From contig NZ_CP104011.1 of assembly GCF_025133575.1 (NCBI RefSeq), positions 1,302,001 to 1,366,000 on the forward strand: 64,000 bases of DNA, given 5' to 3'. This DNA is from Pseudomonas sp. GCEP-101 (GTDB taxonomy: Bacteria > Pseudomonadota > Gammaproteobacteria > Pseudomonadales > Pseudomonadaceae). Positions 55,214-64,000 of this stretch are shown in pieces. The notes beneath the pieces were generated by a model, which worked only from the letters and a program-made list of their open reading frames with translations, ran no database searches and was not told the origin of the DNA. The stretch's first letter is position 1; every line of letters starts with the position of its first letter. Both the position numbers and the translations under genes were made by a program.

Positions 55214-55951
55214 TCAGCCGTTGAAGCTGTCGCACAGCGCCTGTGCTTCGGCGACGTCCAGGGTGCCTTCGTAGATCGCGCGGCCGGTGATGGCGCCGAC
55301 GATGCCCGGGGTGCGGGCGTCCAGCAGCTTCTGGATATCACCCAGGTTGTGGATGCCGCCGGAGGCGATCACCGGGATGCGCGTGGCGTTGGCCAGGGCG
55401 GCGGTGGCTTCGACGTTGCAGCCCTGCATCATGCCGTCCTTCGCGATGTCGGTGTAGACGATGGCGGAGACGCCATCGGCTTCGAAGCGCTTGGCCAGGT
55501 CGATGACCTGCACGGAGCTCACTTCGGCCCAGCCGTCAGTGGCGACGAAGCCGTCTTTGGCGTCGAGGCCGACGATCACCTTGCCCGGGAATGCCTTGCA
55601 CGCTTCGGCGACGAACTCCGGCTGCTTGACCGCCTTGGTGCCGATGATCACGTAGCTGACGCCGGCGCGGACATAGTGCTCGATGGTTTCCAGCGAGCGG
55701 ATGCCGCCGCCGATCTGGATCGGCAGGTTCGGGTAGCGCTTGGCGATGGCGGTGACCACGTCACCGTTGACCGGCTTGCCTTCGAAGGCGCCGTTCAGGT
55801 CCACCAGGTGCAGACGGCGGCAGCCGCCCTCCACCCATTTGGCGGCCATGGACACCGGGTCGTCGGAGAACACCGTGGCGTCTTCCATCAGGCCCTGGCG
55901 CAGGCGCACACAGGCGCCGTCTTTCAGATCGATTGCGGGGATGATCAGCAT
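55214..55951 (-). CDS. hisA: Phosphoribosylformimino-5-aminoimidazole carboxamide ribotide isomerase
   Basis: A 245-residue (beta/alpha)8 isomerase opening ProFAR to PRFAR in histidine synthesis. Catalytic Asp in [15 protein letters not shown] (Asp8) and the second in [15 protein letters not shown] near residue 130; phosphate-binding IGGGIRS and ASGGIHN. Homologous to HisF by ancient duplication. It is separated from hisF by 107 bp that include a dispersed repeat and from the DUF2164 gene by 40 bp. Confidence 0.95.
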   Translation of the reverse strand: MLIIPAIDLKDGACVRLRQGLMEDATVFSDDPVSMAAKWVEGGCRRLHLVDLNGAFEGKPVNGDVVTAIAKRYPNLPIQIGGGIRSLETIEHYVRAGVSYVIIGTKAVKQPEFVAEACKAFPGKVIVGLDAKDGFVATDGWAEVSSVQVIDLAKRFEADGVSAIVYTDIAKDGMMQGCNVEATAALANATRIPVIASGGIHNLGDIQKLLDARTPGIVGAITGRAIYEGTLDVAEAQALCDSFNG

Positions 55952-55991
55952 GGGTTGAACCTGCTCGAATCCAAAGATGAATGGGGTCGGG

Positions 55992-56252
55992 TCAGCTCTT
56001 CTCGAGCGCCCACAAGTCGCTTTCGATGCTCTCGAACCGGTCTTTCAGGTGAGCTTGCACATCGAAGATCGCCTTGTTGTAGAACAGCGGGCCGAGCTCG
56101 CGCAGGATGAAGTCCAGCGCCTCCTCGGCCTCGAAGGAACCGACGTCCAGCTCGAAGCGATCTTCGAGGAAGCGCTGGATCGCCCGCGCCGCACTCTGGC
56201 GCTGGGCGCCGTCGAGTTCGAGGATCGCCGGCTTGTCCTTCTGACGGGCCAT
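55992..56252 (-). CDS. DUF2164 family protein inside the his operon
   Basis: An 86-residue protein of the DUF2164 family (PF09932). Characteristic pieces are [24 protein letters not shown] and [21 protein letters not shown]. It is probably all-helical, cytosolic; function unknown. It lies four bases after the hisH stop and 40 bases before hisA. Its presence between hisH and hisA implies translation with the pathway enzymes, but no role in histidine synthesis is known. Confidence 0.85.
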   Translation of the reverse strand: MARQKDKPAILELDGAQRQSAARAIQRFLEDRFELDVGSFEAEEALDFILRELGPLFYNKAIFDVQAHLKDRFESIESDLWALEKS

Positions 56253-56255
56253 GGC

Positions 56256-56894
56256 TTACCAGCGGCCGTCCCAGGCGGCGAAGTTCTGCAGCAGCTGCAG
56301 GCCGTGGGTATGGCTCTTCTCTGGGTGGAACTGCACGGCGAAGCGCGAGCCATCGGCCAGCGCGGCGGCGAAATCGACGCCGTAGTGGCCGCGGCCGACC
56401 ACCTGGCGCGGGTTGCCAGCCTGGATGTAGTAGCTGTGCACGAAGTAGAAGCGCGCCTGGTTCGGGATGTCGTGCCACAGCGGGTGATCCACGCTCTGCG
56501 CCACTTCGTTCCAGCCCATGTGCGGCACCTTCAGGTGCTCGCCGTCCTCGTGCAGGTCCTTGCCGAAGAAGCGCACCTGGCCGGGGAACACGCCGATGCA
56601 GTCGACGCCGTCGTTTTCCTCGCTGTGCTCCAGCAGCGCCTGCATGCCGACGCAGATGCCGAGGAACGGTCGGTCCTGGCTGACTTCGCGCACCAGGGCA
56701 TCGAAGCCCAGGCGCTTGATCTCGGCCATGCAGTCGCGGATCGCGCCGACGCCGGGGAATACCACCCGGTCCGCCTCACGGATCACGTTGGCGTCGCTGG
56801 TTACCAGCACGCGCCCGGCGCCCACGCGCTCCAGCGCCTTGGACACCGAGTGCAGGTTGCCCATGCCGTAGTCGATGACGGCTACCGTCTGCAT
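56256..56894 (-). CDS. hisH: Imidazole glycerol phosphate synthase, glutaminase subunit
   Basis: A 212-residue class I glutamine amidotransferase. It supplies ammonia to HisF through a channel. The N-terminus [14 protein letters not shown] is typical, the nucleophile cysteine is in GICVGMQAL near residue 83, and the C-terminal histidine-glutamate pair is in [13 protein letters not shown] near residue 188. Its start overlaps the hisB stop by one base (TAATG). Confidence 0.95.
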   Translation of the reverse strand: MQTVAVIDYGMGNLHSVSKALERVGAGRVLVTSDANVIREADRVVFPGVGAIRDCMAEIKRLGFDALVREVSQDRPFLGICVGMQALLEHSEENDGVDCIGVFPGQVRFFGKDLHEDGEHLKVPHMGWNEVAQSVDHPLWHDIPNQARFYFVHSYYIQAGNPRQVVGRGHYGVDFAAALADGSRFAVQFHPEKSHTHGLQLLQNFAAWDGRW

Positions 56895-57487
56895 TACAGG
56901 CACCCTTTGGTGGACGGCATCTGGCCGGCCATGCGCTCGTCCAGCTCGATGGCCATGCGCAGCGCGCGGCCGAAGGCCTTGAACACCGTCTCGATCTGGT
57001 GGTGGGTGTTGTGCCCGCGCAGGTTGTCGATGTGCAGGGTCACCTGGGCGTGGTTGACGAAGCCCTGGAAGAATTCCATGAACAGGTCGACGTCGAAGCC
57101 GCCGACGCTGGCGCGGGTGAACGGCACGTGCATCTGCAGGCCGGGGCGGCCGGAGAAGTCGATGACCACGCGCGACAGCGCTTCGTCCAGCGGCACGTAG
57201 GCATGGCCGTAGCGGCGGATGCCCTTCTTGTCGCCGATGGCCTTGGCGAAGGCCTGGCCGAGGGTGATGCCGATGTCTTCGACGGTATGGTGGTCGTCGA
57301 TATGCAGGTCGCCCTTGCACTCGATGTCCAGGTCGATCAGGCCGTGGCGGGCGATCTGGTCCATCATGTGCTCGAGGAAGGGAACCCCGGTATCGAAGCG
57401 GGCCTTGCCCGTTCCATCCAGGTCGATGGAAACCTTGATCTGGGTCTCCAGGGTGTCGCGCGCGACGGATGCCTTGCGTTCGGCCAT
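56894..57487 (-). CDS. hisB: Imidazoleglycerol-phosphate dehydratase
   Basis: A 197-residue monofunctional dehydratase, without the phosphatase domain found in enterobacterial HisB. The manganese-binding motifs [13 protein letters not shown] near residue 42, [11 protein letters not shown] near residue 68, and [17 protein letters not shown] near residue 165 are intact. ATG 57487 gives [12 protein letters not shown]; the longer start at 57508 is unlikely. First gene of the his run. The upstream gap to the divergent PanZ-like gene is 140 bp and holds the likely promoter. Confidence 0.95.
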   Translation of the reverse strand: MAERKASVARDTLETQIKVSIDLDGTGKARFDTGVPFLEHMMDQIARHGLIDLDIECKGDLHIDDHHTVEDIGITLGQAFAKAIGDKKGIRRYGHAYVPLDEALSRVVIDFSGRPGLQMHVPFTRASVGGFDVDLFMEFFQGFVNHAQVTLHIDNLRGHNTHHQIETVFKAFGRALRMAIELDERMAGQMPSTKGCL

Positions 57488-57627
57488 CACCAGCTCCACA
57501 GCTAACACTGCACGTAATTATAAGAAGGGCCGGCATTATAGGCGCGGCAGGCGCCGCGCGGCTATGGGCGGTGGTCGGCGCCGGCCGATCGTCCTACACT
57601 GCGCGGCTCGCCTTCCGAGGATTGCCC

Positions 57628-58026
57628 ATGCCCGTCGTCATCCAGCACCTGACCCAGCCCAGCGACCAGGACCGCCAGGACCTGCTGAAGATCTACGCCG
57701 ACGCGCCCCAATGGCTGCTCGCCCCCTTCGCCGACGCCGGCGAACTGGTCGAACGCGGCCTGGCCGAAGGCCGGCTGTTCACCGGGCGCTTCAATGACCG
57801 CCTGCTGGGCGCCGCCTGGGTCGAGCGCGACGGTGAAACCTGGCGACTTTCGCGCCTGTGCGTGCGCCAGGTGACCCGCTACCGCGGCGTGGCCCGCCGC
57901 CTGCTGGAAGAGGCGCAGCGCCTGGCGGTGCTGCAGGGCGCCGCACTGCGCCTGAGCGCGCCTGCCGACCAACCCCAGGCCGCACAGTTTGCGCGGCATC
58001 TGGGCCTGACACTGCAACCGGCCTGA
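57628..58026 (+). CDS. PanZ-like GNAT acetyl-CoA sensor domain protein
   Basis: A 132-residue GNAT-fold protein. It resembles E. coli PanZ/PanM (PF12568): SDQDRQDLLKIY near residue 12, FTGRFNDRLLGAAWV near residue 50, and the acetyl-CoA loop LCVRQVTRYRGVARRLLEEA near residue 75. In E. coli PanZ promotes PanD cleavage and senses acetyl-CoA. Whether the Pseudomonas protein touches PanD is unknown, so no gene symbol is given; an ordinary acetyltransferase is the alternative. It diverges from hisB and starts a plus-strand run to yggX. Confidence 0.75.
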   Translation: MPVVIQHLTQPSDQDRQDLLKIYADAPQWLLAPFADAGELVERGLAEGRLFTGRFNDRLLGAAWVERDGETWRLSRLCVRQVTRYRGVARRLLEEAQRLAVLQGAALRLSAPADQPQAAQFARHLGLTLQPA

Positions 58027-58165
58027 TCCCGGCGCAGCGGGAACCGCTGGCGATCACGCCGTTCCAACTCGGCAACACCGGCACCGCCCATTCGGGCTGG
58101 GGCGCCGCTGCGTCATTGGTATACTTCCCGCGACTCCAACCCGTCGCCTGAACAAGGACCCGTCC

Positions 58166-60394
58166 ATGAAAGCGTTCGGCAAAATCATCGGCATCATTGC
58201 CCTGGTCCTGCTGCTGCTCATCGTCGCTGCCGGCTTCGTGCTGACCCACTTCTTCGACCCGAACGACTACAAGGACGAGATCCGCCAGCTCGCCCGGGAC
58301 AAGGCCCACCTCGAGCTGAACCTCAAGGGCGATATCGGCTGGAGCCTGTTCCCCTGGCTGGGCCTGGAGCTGCACGACACCAGCGTGGCGACCCTGCAGG
58401 CACCGGACCAGCCGTTTGCCGACGCGCAGTTGCTGGCAATGTCCGTGCGCGTGCTGCCGCTGCTGCGCAAGGAAGTGCAGATGAGCGACATCCGCGTCGA
58501 AGGCCTGACCCTGACCCTGAACAAGGACAAGAACGGCGTCGGCAACTGGGAAAGCATCGGCAAGCCCGTCGAGACCGCCAACGGCTCATCGCCGACCGCG
58601 CAACCGGCGCCCGCGCCGAGCGAGCAGGCCAAGGCGGACGCACAGCAATCCCACCAGGCCATGAAGCTGGACATCGACAGCCTGAGCGTGAAGAACGCCC
58701 GCATCGATTACGCCGACGCCCAGAGCGGCAAGAACTACAGCGTCGAAGGCATCGAACTGACCACCGGCGCCATCCGCGAGGGCAGCAACATTCCGCTCAA
58801 GCTCAGCGCCTACCTGGGCACCAACCAGCCGGTGATCCGCGCGCGCACCGAACTGACCGGCAGCCTGCGCTTCGACCGCGCGCTCAAGCGCTACCAGCTC
58901 GAAGACGCCAAGCTCTCCGGCGAAGTCTCCGGCGACCCATTCCAGGGCAAGACCGCGAGCTACAGCGCCCAGGGCCAGCTGGTGCTCGACCAGGCCGCCC
59001 AGGTCGCCGAGTGGAACGGCCTGAAGGTCACCGTCAACCAGCTGCGCGCCCTCGGCGAGATCAAGGCCCGCGAGCTGGACAAGGAACCCAAGTTCGACGG
59101 CGGCCTGTCGCTGGCACCGTTCAACCTGCGCGAATTCCTCCAGGGCATCGGCCAGACCCTGCCGGAGATGGCCGACGCCAACACCCTGACCAAGCTGGAG
59201 CTGGCCACCCGCATCAGCGGAACCCGCAACAGCCTGACCCTGGGCGACATCAAGCTGAAGCTGGACGACAGCAGCTTCAGCGGCAACCTCGGCATCGCCG
59301 ACTTCGGCAAGCAGGCGATCCGCGCCCAACTCTCCGGCGACCAGCTGAACCTGGATCGCTACCTGCCCGCCAAGGTCAAGCAAGCCCAGGACGCCACCAA
59401 CAGTGCGCGCAAGGCGGAAGTCGCCAGCACCGAACAGAACGCCATCAAGGGCGACACCCCGCTGCCCAGCCAGCCGACCCAGCAGGCCTGGAGCGACGCC
59501 CCGCTGTTGCCCATCGCCCGCCTGCGCGCGCTGGACCTGGACGCCAACCTGAACCTCGGCCAACTGACCCTGGACAAGCTGCCCATCGACAACGCCGTGC
59601 TCAAGCTGCGCGGCCAGGGCGGCCTGCTGAATCTCGACGACCTGCGTGGCGAGCTGTACGACGGCAAGTTCAACGCCAGCGCCACCCTTGACGTGCGCCA
59701 GGACGTGCCGACCCTGCAGGCGAAGAAACACATCGCCGACGTGCCGGTGGAGCGCCTGCTCGAATCCCAGGGGCAGAAGCCGCCGGTGAAGGGCCTGCTC
59801 GACCTCGACGCCGACCTCACCACCCAGGGCAACAGCCAGAAGGCCTGGATCGACAACCTCAACGGCACTGCCCACTTCGTTCTGGCCCAGGGCGTGCTGC
59901 TCAACGCCAACCTCGAACAGCAGCTGTGCCAGGGCATCGCCACGCTCAACCGCAAGTCGCTGAGCGGCGATCATGGCGGCAAGGACACACCGTTCCGCGA
60001 GCTGCAGGGCAACCTGGTGTTCAAAAATGGCGTCGCCAGCAACCCCGATCTCAAGGCCAGCATTCCCGGCCTCTCCGTCAAGGCCGACGGCGACATCGAC
60101 CTGCGCGTGCTGGGCATGGACTACCGCGTCGGCGTCACCATCGAAGGTGACAAGAGCGACATGCCCGACCCGGCCTGCGAGGTGAACCAGCGCTACGTCG
60201 GCATCGAATGGCCGCTGCGCTGCCGCGGGCCGCTGGAGCTGGGCGCCAAGGCCTGCCGCCTGGACAAGGACGGCATCGGCAAGATCGCCGCACGGTTGGC
60301 CGGGGACCGGCTGAACCAGAAAATCGAAGAGAAGCTCGGCGACAAGGTCAGTCCCGAACTCAAAGACGCACTCAAAGGGCTGTTCAAGAAGTGA
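58166..60394 (+). CDS. AsmA family envelope protein
   Basis: A 742-residue AsmA-type protein, anchored by one N-terminal transmembrane helix ([21 protein letters not shown]). [14 protein letters not shown]-like start ([11 protein letters not shown]) and the repeated beta-rich domain typical of AsmA/TamB bridge-like proteins follow, with a Ser/Pro/Gln linker at about residues 145-160 and another at 415-435. The family is implicated in lipid transport or outer-membrane assembly. The C-terminal region ([23 protein letters not shown]) carries cysteines likely paired. It overlaps mutY by four bases (GTGA). Confidence 0.88.
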   Translation: MKAFGKIIGIIALVLLLLIVAAGFVLTHFFDPNDYKDEIRQLARDKAHLELNLKGDIGWSLFPWLGLELHDTSVATLQAPDQPFADAQLLAMSVRVLPLLRKEVQMSDIRVEGLTLTLNKDKNGVGNWESIGKPVETANGSSPTAQPAPAPSEQAKADAQQSHQAMKLDIDSLSVKNARIDYADAQSGKNYSVEGIELTTGAIREGSNIPLKLSAYLGTNQPVIRARTELTGSLRFDRALKRYQLEDAKLSGEVSGDPFQGKTASYSAQGQLVLDQAAQVAEWNGLKVTVNQLRALGEIKARELDKEPKFDGGLSLAPFNLREFLQGIGQTLPEMADANTLTKLELATRISGTRNSLTLGDIKLKLDDSSFSGNLGIADFGKQAIRAQLSGDQLNLDRYLPAKVKQAQDATNSARKAEVASTEQNAIKGDTPLPSQPTQQAWSDAPLLPIARLRALDLDANLNLGQLTLDKLPIDNAVLKLRGQGGLLNLDDLRGELYDGKFNASATLDVRQDVPTLQAKKHIADVPVERLLESQGQKPPVKGLLDLDADLTTQGNSQKAWIDNLNGTAHFVLAQGVLLNANLEQQLCQGIATLNRKSLSGDHGGKDTPFRELQGNLVFKNGVASNPDLKASIPGLSVKADGDIDLRVLGMDYRVGVTIEGDKSDMPDPACEVNQRYVGIEWPLRCRGPLELGAKACRLDKDGIGKIAARLAGDRLNQKIEEKLGDKVSPELKDALKGLFKK

Positions 60395-61458
60395 CACCGC
60401 AACGCTTCAACTCGGCCGTGCTCGACTGGTTCGACACGCACGGCCGCCACGACCTGCCCTGGCAGCAGAACATCACGCCGTACCGGGTGTGGGTGTCGGA
60501 AATCATGCTGCAGCAGACCCAGGTCAGCACCGTGATGGGCTACTACGACCGCTTCATGACCGCGCTGCCGACCGTGGCCGATCTCGCCAACGCGCCGGAA
60601 GACGAAGTGCTGCACCTGTGGACGGGCCTGGGCTACTACACCCGCGCGCGCAACCTGCACAAGACCGCGAAAATGGTCATGGCGCAGCACGGCGGCGAGT
60701 TCCCCCGCGACGTCGAACAGCTCGCCGAGCTGCCCGGCATCGGCCGCTCCACCGCGGGCGCCATCGCCAGCATTTCCATGGGCCTGCGCGCACCGATCCT
60801 CGACGGCAACGTCAAGCGCGTGCTGGCGCGCTACCTCGCCTGCGAGGGCTACCCGGGCGAACCCAAGGTCGCCAAGCAGCTGTGGGAGGCCGCCGAGCGT
60901 TTCACGCCGCAGGAGCGGGTCAACCACTACACCCAGGCGATGATGGACCTGGGCGCGACCCTCTGCACCCGCAGCAAGCCGAGCTGCCTGCTCTGCCCGC
61001 TGCGCGAAGGCTGCCGCGCGCACTTCCTCGGCCGCGAGACCGACTTCCCGGTGTCCAAGCCACGCAAGGCACTGCCGCAGAAGCGCACGCTGATGCCGAT
61101 CCTGGCCAACCGCGAGGGCGACATCCTGCTCTACCGCCGCCCCTCGACCGGCCTCTGGGGCGGCCTGTGGAGCTTCCCCGAACTGGACGACCTGACCGCG
61201 CTCGATCCGCTGGCCCAGCGCCACGCCCTGCGCCTGGGCGAGCGCCGCGAGCTGCCCGGCCTGACCCACACCTTCAGCCACTTCCAGCTGGCCATCGAGC
61301 CCTGGCTGGTGCGCGTCGAGGACGCGGCGCCCGCCGTGGCCGAGGCCGACTGGCTCTGGTATAACCTCGCCACCCCGCCGCGGCTCGGCCTTGCCGCCCC
61401 GGTGAAGAAGCTGCTCAAACGAGCCGCCGATGTGTTGAATGCAGGAGAAATGTCATGA
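60391..61458 (+). CDS. mutY: Adenine DNA glycosylase
   Basis: A 355-residue MutY, which removes adenine mispaired with 8-oxoguanine. The GTG at 60391 overlaps the AsmA stop and gives the standard N-terminus. Seen: the catalytic glutamate in [10 protein letters not shown] near residue 35, the HhH motif [12 protein letters not shown] near residue 113, Asp in [10 protein letters not shown] near residue 135, the 4Fe-4S ligands in the order C-x6-C-x2-C-x5-C ([17 protein letters not shown] near residue 190), and the C-terminal Nudix-like recognition domain. An ATGA overlap couples it to yggX. Confidence 0.95.
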   Translation: MTPQRFNSAVLDWFDTHGRHDLPWQQNITPYRVWVSEIMLQQTQVSTVMGYYDRFMTALPTVADLANAPEDEVLHLWTGLGYYTRARNLHKTAKMVMAQHGGEFPRDVEQLAELPGIGRSTAGAIASISMGLRAPILDGNVKRVLARYLACEGYPGEPKVAKQLWEAAERFTPQERVNHYTQAMMDLGATLCTRSKPSCLLCPLREGCRAHFLGRETDFPVSKPRKALPQKRTLMPILANREGDILLYRRPSTGLWGGLWSFPELDDLTALDPLAQRHALRLGERRELPGLTHTFSHFQLAIEPWLVRVEDAAPAVAEADWLWYNLATPPRLGLAAPVKKLLKRAADVLNAGEMS

Positions 61459-61727
61459 CCCGACTGGTGATGTGCCGCAAGTACAAAGAAGAGCTGCCCG
61501 GCCTCGATCGCGCGCCCTACCCCGGCGCCAAGGGCCAGGACATCTACGAGCACGTCTCGAAGAAAGCCTGGGATGAATGGCAGAAGCACCAGACCATGCT
61601 GATCAACGAGCGTCGCCTGAACATGATGAATGCCGAGGATCGCAAGTTCCTCACTGCCGAGATGGACAAGTTCCTCTCCGGCGAGGAATACGCCCAGGCC
61701 GAGGGCTACGTCCCGCCCAGCGCGTAA
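61455..61727 (+). CDS. yggX: Probable Fe(2+)-trafficking protein
   Basis: A 90-residue YggX of normal length. The N-terminus [19 protein letters not shown] with conserved Cys7, the [18 protein letters not shown] stretch and the C-terminal helices are typical. It protects iron-sulphur proteins such as MutY and helps oxidant resistance. The overlap with mutY, an Fe-S enzyme, is conserved in gammaproteobacteria. Confidence 0.95.
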   Translation: MTRLVMCRKYKEELPGLDRAPYPGAKGQDIYEHVSKKAWDEWQKHQTMLINERRLNMMNAEDRKFLTAEMDKFLSGEEYAQAEGYVPPSA

Positions 61728-61764
61728 GCTTCGGTATTATTTGAAAAATTTTTTCGCGGCACGC

Positions 61765-61793
61765 TTGACACCCCTTCCGAAAACCCTTTTAAT
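61765..61793 (+). promoter_or_regulatory. Sigma-70 promoter of tRNA-Phe
   Basis: TTGACA (61765-61770) and TTTAAT (61788-61793) are 17 bases apart. They are preceded by an A/T-rich patch (61737-61755) like an UP element, and followed by a GC-rich discriminator (GCGCGCC), the pattern of stringently controlled stable-RNA promoters. Confidence 0.88.
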
Positions 61794-61805
61794 GCGCGCC
61801 ACGTT

Positions 61806-61881
61806 GCCCAGGTAGCTCAGTTGGTAGAGCAGGGGATTGAAAATCCCCGTGTCGGCGGTTCGATTCCGTCCCTGGGCACCA
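61806..61881 (+). tRNA. tRNA-Phe (anticodon GAA)
   Basis: A 76-base cloverleaf including an encoded CCA end. Acceptor GCCCAGG pairs with CCTGGGC, the anticodon stem GGGGA pairs with TCCCC around the loop TTGAAAA with anticodon GAA, and the T loop is GGTTCGATTCC. It has its own promoter 13 bases upstream and a terminator 10 bases downstream. No duplicated 3' end or integrase is visible next to it, so no integrated element occupies this site here. Confidence 0.97.
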
Positions 61882-61890
61882 AGCCTTCCG

Positions 61891-61926
61891 AAAGCCCCTG
61901 AAATCGCGAGATTTCAGGGGCTTTTT
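61891..61926 (+). terminator. Terminator of tRNA-Phe
   Basis: AAAGCCCCTGAAATC-GCGA-GATTTCAGGGGCTTTTT: a 15-bp stem with U-tract. Confidence 0.93.
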
Positions 61927-62109
61927 CATTGCGCTCCGCACAAGTCACTCCCCCGTCTCACCGCCCCGACGATTCGTATCGAATGTTTGCTTAACTGCAG
62001 TGTCTACTGGCACGTAGCACATCGATCTTTCAGAATCATGACCATCCGGACGATTCTCGCCATTCAGTGGGATACCCTCCGGGATTCGATGTTTCGTAGC
62101 GGAGTCACT

Positions 62110-64000
62110 GTGCGCAAACTCATAAGCTGGTGGAATTCCCGGGGCAACCTGGTTTCCCTGTCTGCCCTCTTCCTGCTGGTGCCGGTGATCGGCCGCTACA
62201 GCCTTGGCTGGGGCTCCCCGCTGGGCTACCTGTCGGACCTCGCGCTCGGCACGCTGCTGGTCGTCGCGCTGCACAACCGCCGACTGTTCATCGCGATTCC
62301 GGTCATGCTCATCTGGGCGCTGTCGGTCATCGGCACCGCCGAGCTGGTCAGCGCCGTGGGCCGCATGCCTGCGCCGGAAGACCTGCATTTCCTCGCCGAC
62401 CCGACCTTCGTCGCCAACTCCACCGAGGGCGGCGGCTTGAACCACCTGCACCTGGCGATCCTGATCGGTGCGGGCATCCTGATCTGCGCCCTGCTCTGGC
62501 GCCGCCGCGAAAAGGCCCTGCCGCGCTATGCCTACGCCCTGCCGGCCGCGCTCCTGGCCGCCCATGCCGGCGTGCAGTACGTCCAGCCCAGCGATGCGGA
62601 GATGTGGAAGCAGTTCAACCTGCCCCACCAGCTCGTTTCGCGCGCCATCACCGGTGGCGAGATGGCCTACCAGGACTGGCGCGACCGCGACCTGCCGGAA
62701 GTCCGCCCGGATGTCACCGGCCTGACCCAGCACGATCTCAACGGCACCCCGTTGCTGGCCGGCCGCGGCCAGGCGAAGAACGTGCTGATCATCGCCATGG
62801 AGGGGATTCCCGGCGCCTACGTCGCCACCAACCGTGCGGCGCTGAGCAGCAGCTACGAAGAATCCATGATGCCGCGCCTGAGCACCTGGGCCGAGCGCGC
62901 CATGACCACCCCGGACTACGTGGTGCATAGCCACCAGACCATCCGCGGCCTCTACGCCATGCTTTGCGGCGACTACAGCAAGCTGGACAACGGCACGCCC
63001 AAGGGCGTCGAGCTGCTGGGCAACCCGACCCGCGCCGCCGAATGCCTGCCGGCGCAGATGCACCAGGCCGGCTTCAGCACCCACTTCCTGCAGGGCGCCG
63101 GGCTGCGCTTCATGGCCAAGGACAAGGTCATGCCGGCCATGGGCTTCGACAAGACCCTGGGCCGCGACTGGTTCAAGAAGAAGCCCTACCTGGAATTCGC
63201 CTGGGGCATGGATGACAAGGCCTTCTTCGAGGGCGCCCTGGACTACGTCGGCCAACTGCGCCAGAAGAAAGAGCCGTGGATGCTGACGCTGCTCACCGTC
63301 GGCACCCACCAGCCCTATTCGGCCACGCCCGAGTACCTGGCCAAGTACCCGACGCCGCGCCAGGCGGCGGTGGCCTACCTGGACGACGCCGTCGATGCGT
63401 TCCTCAAGGGGCTGGAAGAGAAAGGCGTCCTCAAGGACACCCTGGTGATCGTCACCTCCGACGAATCCCACGGCATCGACAACGTGCGCCTTGCCTCGGC
63501 CTGGGGCCTGAACCTGATCCTTGCACCGGAACAGGCCGCGCTGCCGCCGGTGAAGGCCGGCGTCTACGGCCACGTCGACCTGGAGTCCTCGGTGCTGGAT
63601 TACTTCGCCATCAAGGCGCCCCAGGATATCGCCGGGCGCTCGCTGTTCCGTGAATACAGCACGGGCCGCGAGATGGTGTCGTTCACCAACGGCATGCAGC
63701 GTTACCACGACGGCAAGGGCACTTTCACCGAGTGCGACTTCCAGCAGGTGTGTCGGCGCTACCAGAGCGATGGCTTCATCGCCGACACCGCCAAGTTCGA
63801 AGGCCGTTTCAGCGGCCGCGACGCGCGCCTGATGACCGCCCGCGCGGACCTCCTCGACCAGTCGGTGACCAAGGCGCAGTCGGCGCGCGAATACCAGTTC
63901 GCCACCAAGGAGCGCATCCGCCTGAAGCCGCAGATCGACAATGAGTACACCGACAACCTGATCGGCGCGCAGTACCTGGAATTCCCGGCCAACACCCACA
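62110..64000 (+). CDS. Membrane-anchored sulfatase family (LTA-synthase-like) protein, 3' end outside window
   Basis: An open frame of 630 codons without a stop to the window end. GTG 62110 has GGAG five bases upstream. The N-terminal part has about four to five hydrophobic segments (LVSLSALFLLVPVIG, LALGTLLVVAL, FIAIPVMLIWALSVIGTA, LAILIGAGILICALLW); from about residue 220 a sulfatase-type catalytic domain (PF00884) follows: VLIIAMEGIPGAY, HSHQTIRGLYAMLCGDY with a likely nucleophile Thr, LTVGTHQPY and IVTSDESHG. This matches LTA-synthase or phosphoglycerol-transferase-like proteins; in Gram-negatives such enzymes modify envelope glycans. A long reading frame on the opposite strand is its shadow. 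Confidence 0.85.
   Translation, partial: MRKLISWWNSRGNLVSLSALFLLVPVIGRYSLGWGSPLGYLSDLALGTLLVVALHNRRLFIAIPVMLIWALSVIGTAELVSAVGRMPAPEDLHFLADPTFVANSTEGGGLNHLHLAILIGAGILICALLWRRREKALPRYAYALPAALLAAHAGVQYVQPSDAEMWKQFNLPHQLVSRAITGGEMAYQDWRDRDLPEVRPDVTGLTQHDLNGTPLLAGRGQAKNVLIIAMEGIPGAYVATNRAALSSSYEESMMPRLSTWAERAMTTPDYVVHSHQTIRGLYAMLCGDYSKLDNGTPKGVELLGNPTRAAECLPAQMHQAGFSTHFLQGAGLRFMAKDKVMPAMGFDKTLGRDWFKKKPYLEFAWGMDDKAFFEGALDYVGQLRQKKEPWMLTLLTVGTHQPYSATPEYLAKYPTPRQAAVAYLDDAVDAFLKGLEEKGVLKDTLVIVTSDESHGIDNVRLASAWGLNLILAPEQAALPPVKAGVYGHVDLESSVLDYFAIKAPQDIAGRSLFREYSTGREMVSFTNGMQRYHDGKGTFTECDFQQVCRRYQSDGFIADTAKFEGRFSGRDARLMTARADLLDQSVTKAQSAREYQFATKERIRLKPQIDNEYTDNLIGAQYLEFPANTH

Noticed and set aside
61806-61926. 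tRNA-Phe as an occupied integration site
   Set aside because: No repeated 3' tRNA segment, integrase or foreign-composition DNA lies downstream; the next gene is a typical chromosomal one.
61945-63999. 684-residue open frame on the minus strand
   Set aside because: It is antisense to the sulfatase-family gene, which has a proper RBS, membrane segments and catalytic motifs. The minus frame is rich in Gly/Ala/Arg/His/Gln without any domain, typical of GC-rich shadow frames.

Overview
The window is a high-GC (roughly two-thirds G+C) stretch of a Pseudomonas chromosome. Family identities and gene order match, from memory, the P. aeruginosa PAO1 segment from about PA5080 to PA5150 (pip, dguRABC, hut, blc, fbp, estA, typA, thiI, glnA, ntrBC, secB, grx, gpmI, ctpA, hisBHAF, mutY, yggX). 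The numerous GTAGGAGCGAGCTTGCTCGCGAA-type REPINs and species-specific intergenic repeats suggest a non-aeruginosa member of the P. aeruginosa/nitroreducens/citronellolis side of the genus; the species cannot be fixed from this sequence alone.

Layout. 1-4.8 kb: start of proline iminopeptidase, a lipoprotein plus Nudix pair, and the D-glutamate utilisation locus dguR/dguABC with a LysR-type operator in the divergent gap. 4.9-21.4 kb: a complete histidine utilisation region. A long minus-strand unit runs hutU, an NCS1 (urocanate-type) permease, hutX, hutW, hutV, a hutH paralogue, hutI, hutG. It is preceded by a sigma-54 promoter abutting a HutC palindrome, with an IHF site and NtrC half-sites upstream. 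A second hutX-like binding protein is divergent from the true hutH, which has the same sigma-54/HutC arrangement. hutD-hutC are divergent from hutF over a third HutC palindrome. Histidine is taken up, deaminated (HutH), hydrated (HutU), opened (HutI), then converted by HutF and HutG to glutamate. The hutH paralogue inside the operon lacks the Ala-Ser-Gly triad that makes the MIO cofactor.

21.5-31.5 kb: blc lipocalin, a small lipoprotein, DUF924, fbp, the estA autotransporter esterase, and a DUF2339-DUF3999 membrane pair. 32-43.8 kb: typA, thiI, glnA (NtrC sites and a -24/-12 promoter), an MscS-type channel, twin DUF4124 proteins, and ntrB-ntrC with a perfect NtrC palindrome and a sigma-54-like promoter, so glnA and ntrBC form a visible nitrogen circuit that also plausibly drives hut.

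43.8-52.3 kb: a gene-poor stretch with DnaA-box words and four 40-bp direct repeats, trmL, then secB-grx-rhodanese, divergent gpmI, envC-like, ctpA-like and a polysaccharide-deacetylase-like gene. 52.4-64 kb: two paralogous solute-binding proteins, hisB-hisH-DUF2164-hisA-hisF, a PanZ-like GNAT protein, asmA-like, mutY, yggX, tRNA-Phe with a clear promoter and terminator, and a membrane sulfatase (LTA-synthase-like) running off the end. No prophage, insertion sequence, CRISPR array or defence island is seen. The most unusual items are the MIO-less HutH paralogue, a multi-hairpin element between hutH and hutD, and the 78-88 bp-period repeat array near 45.2 kb.
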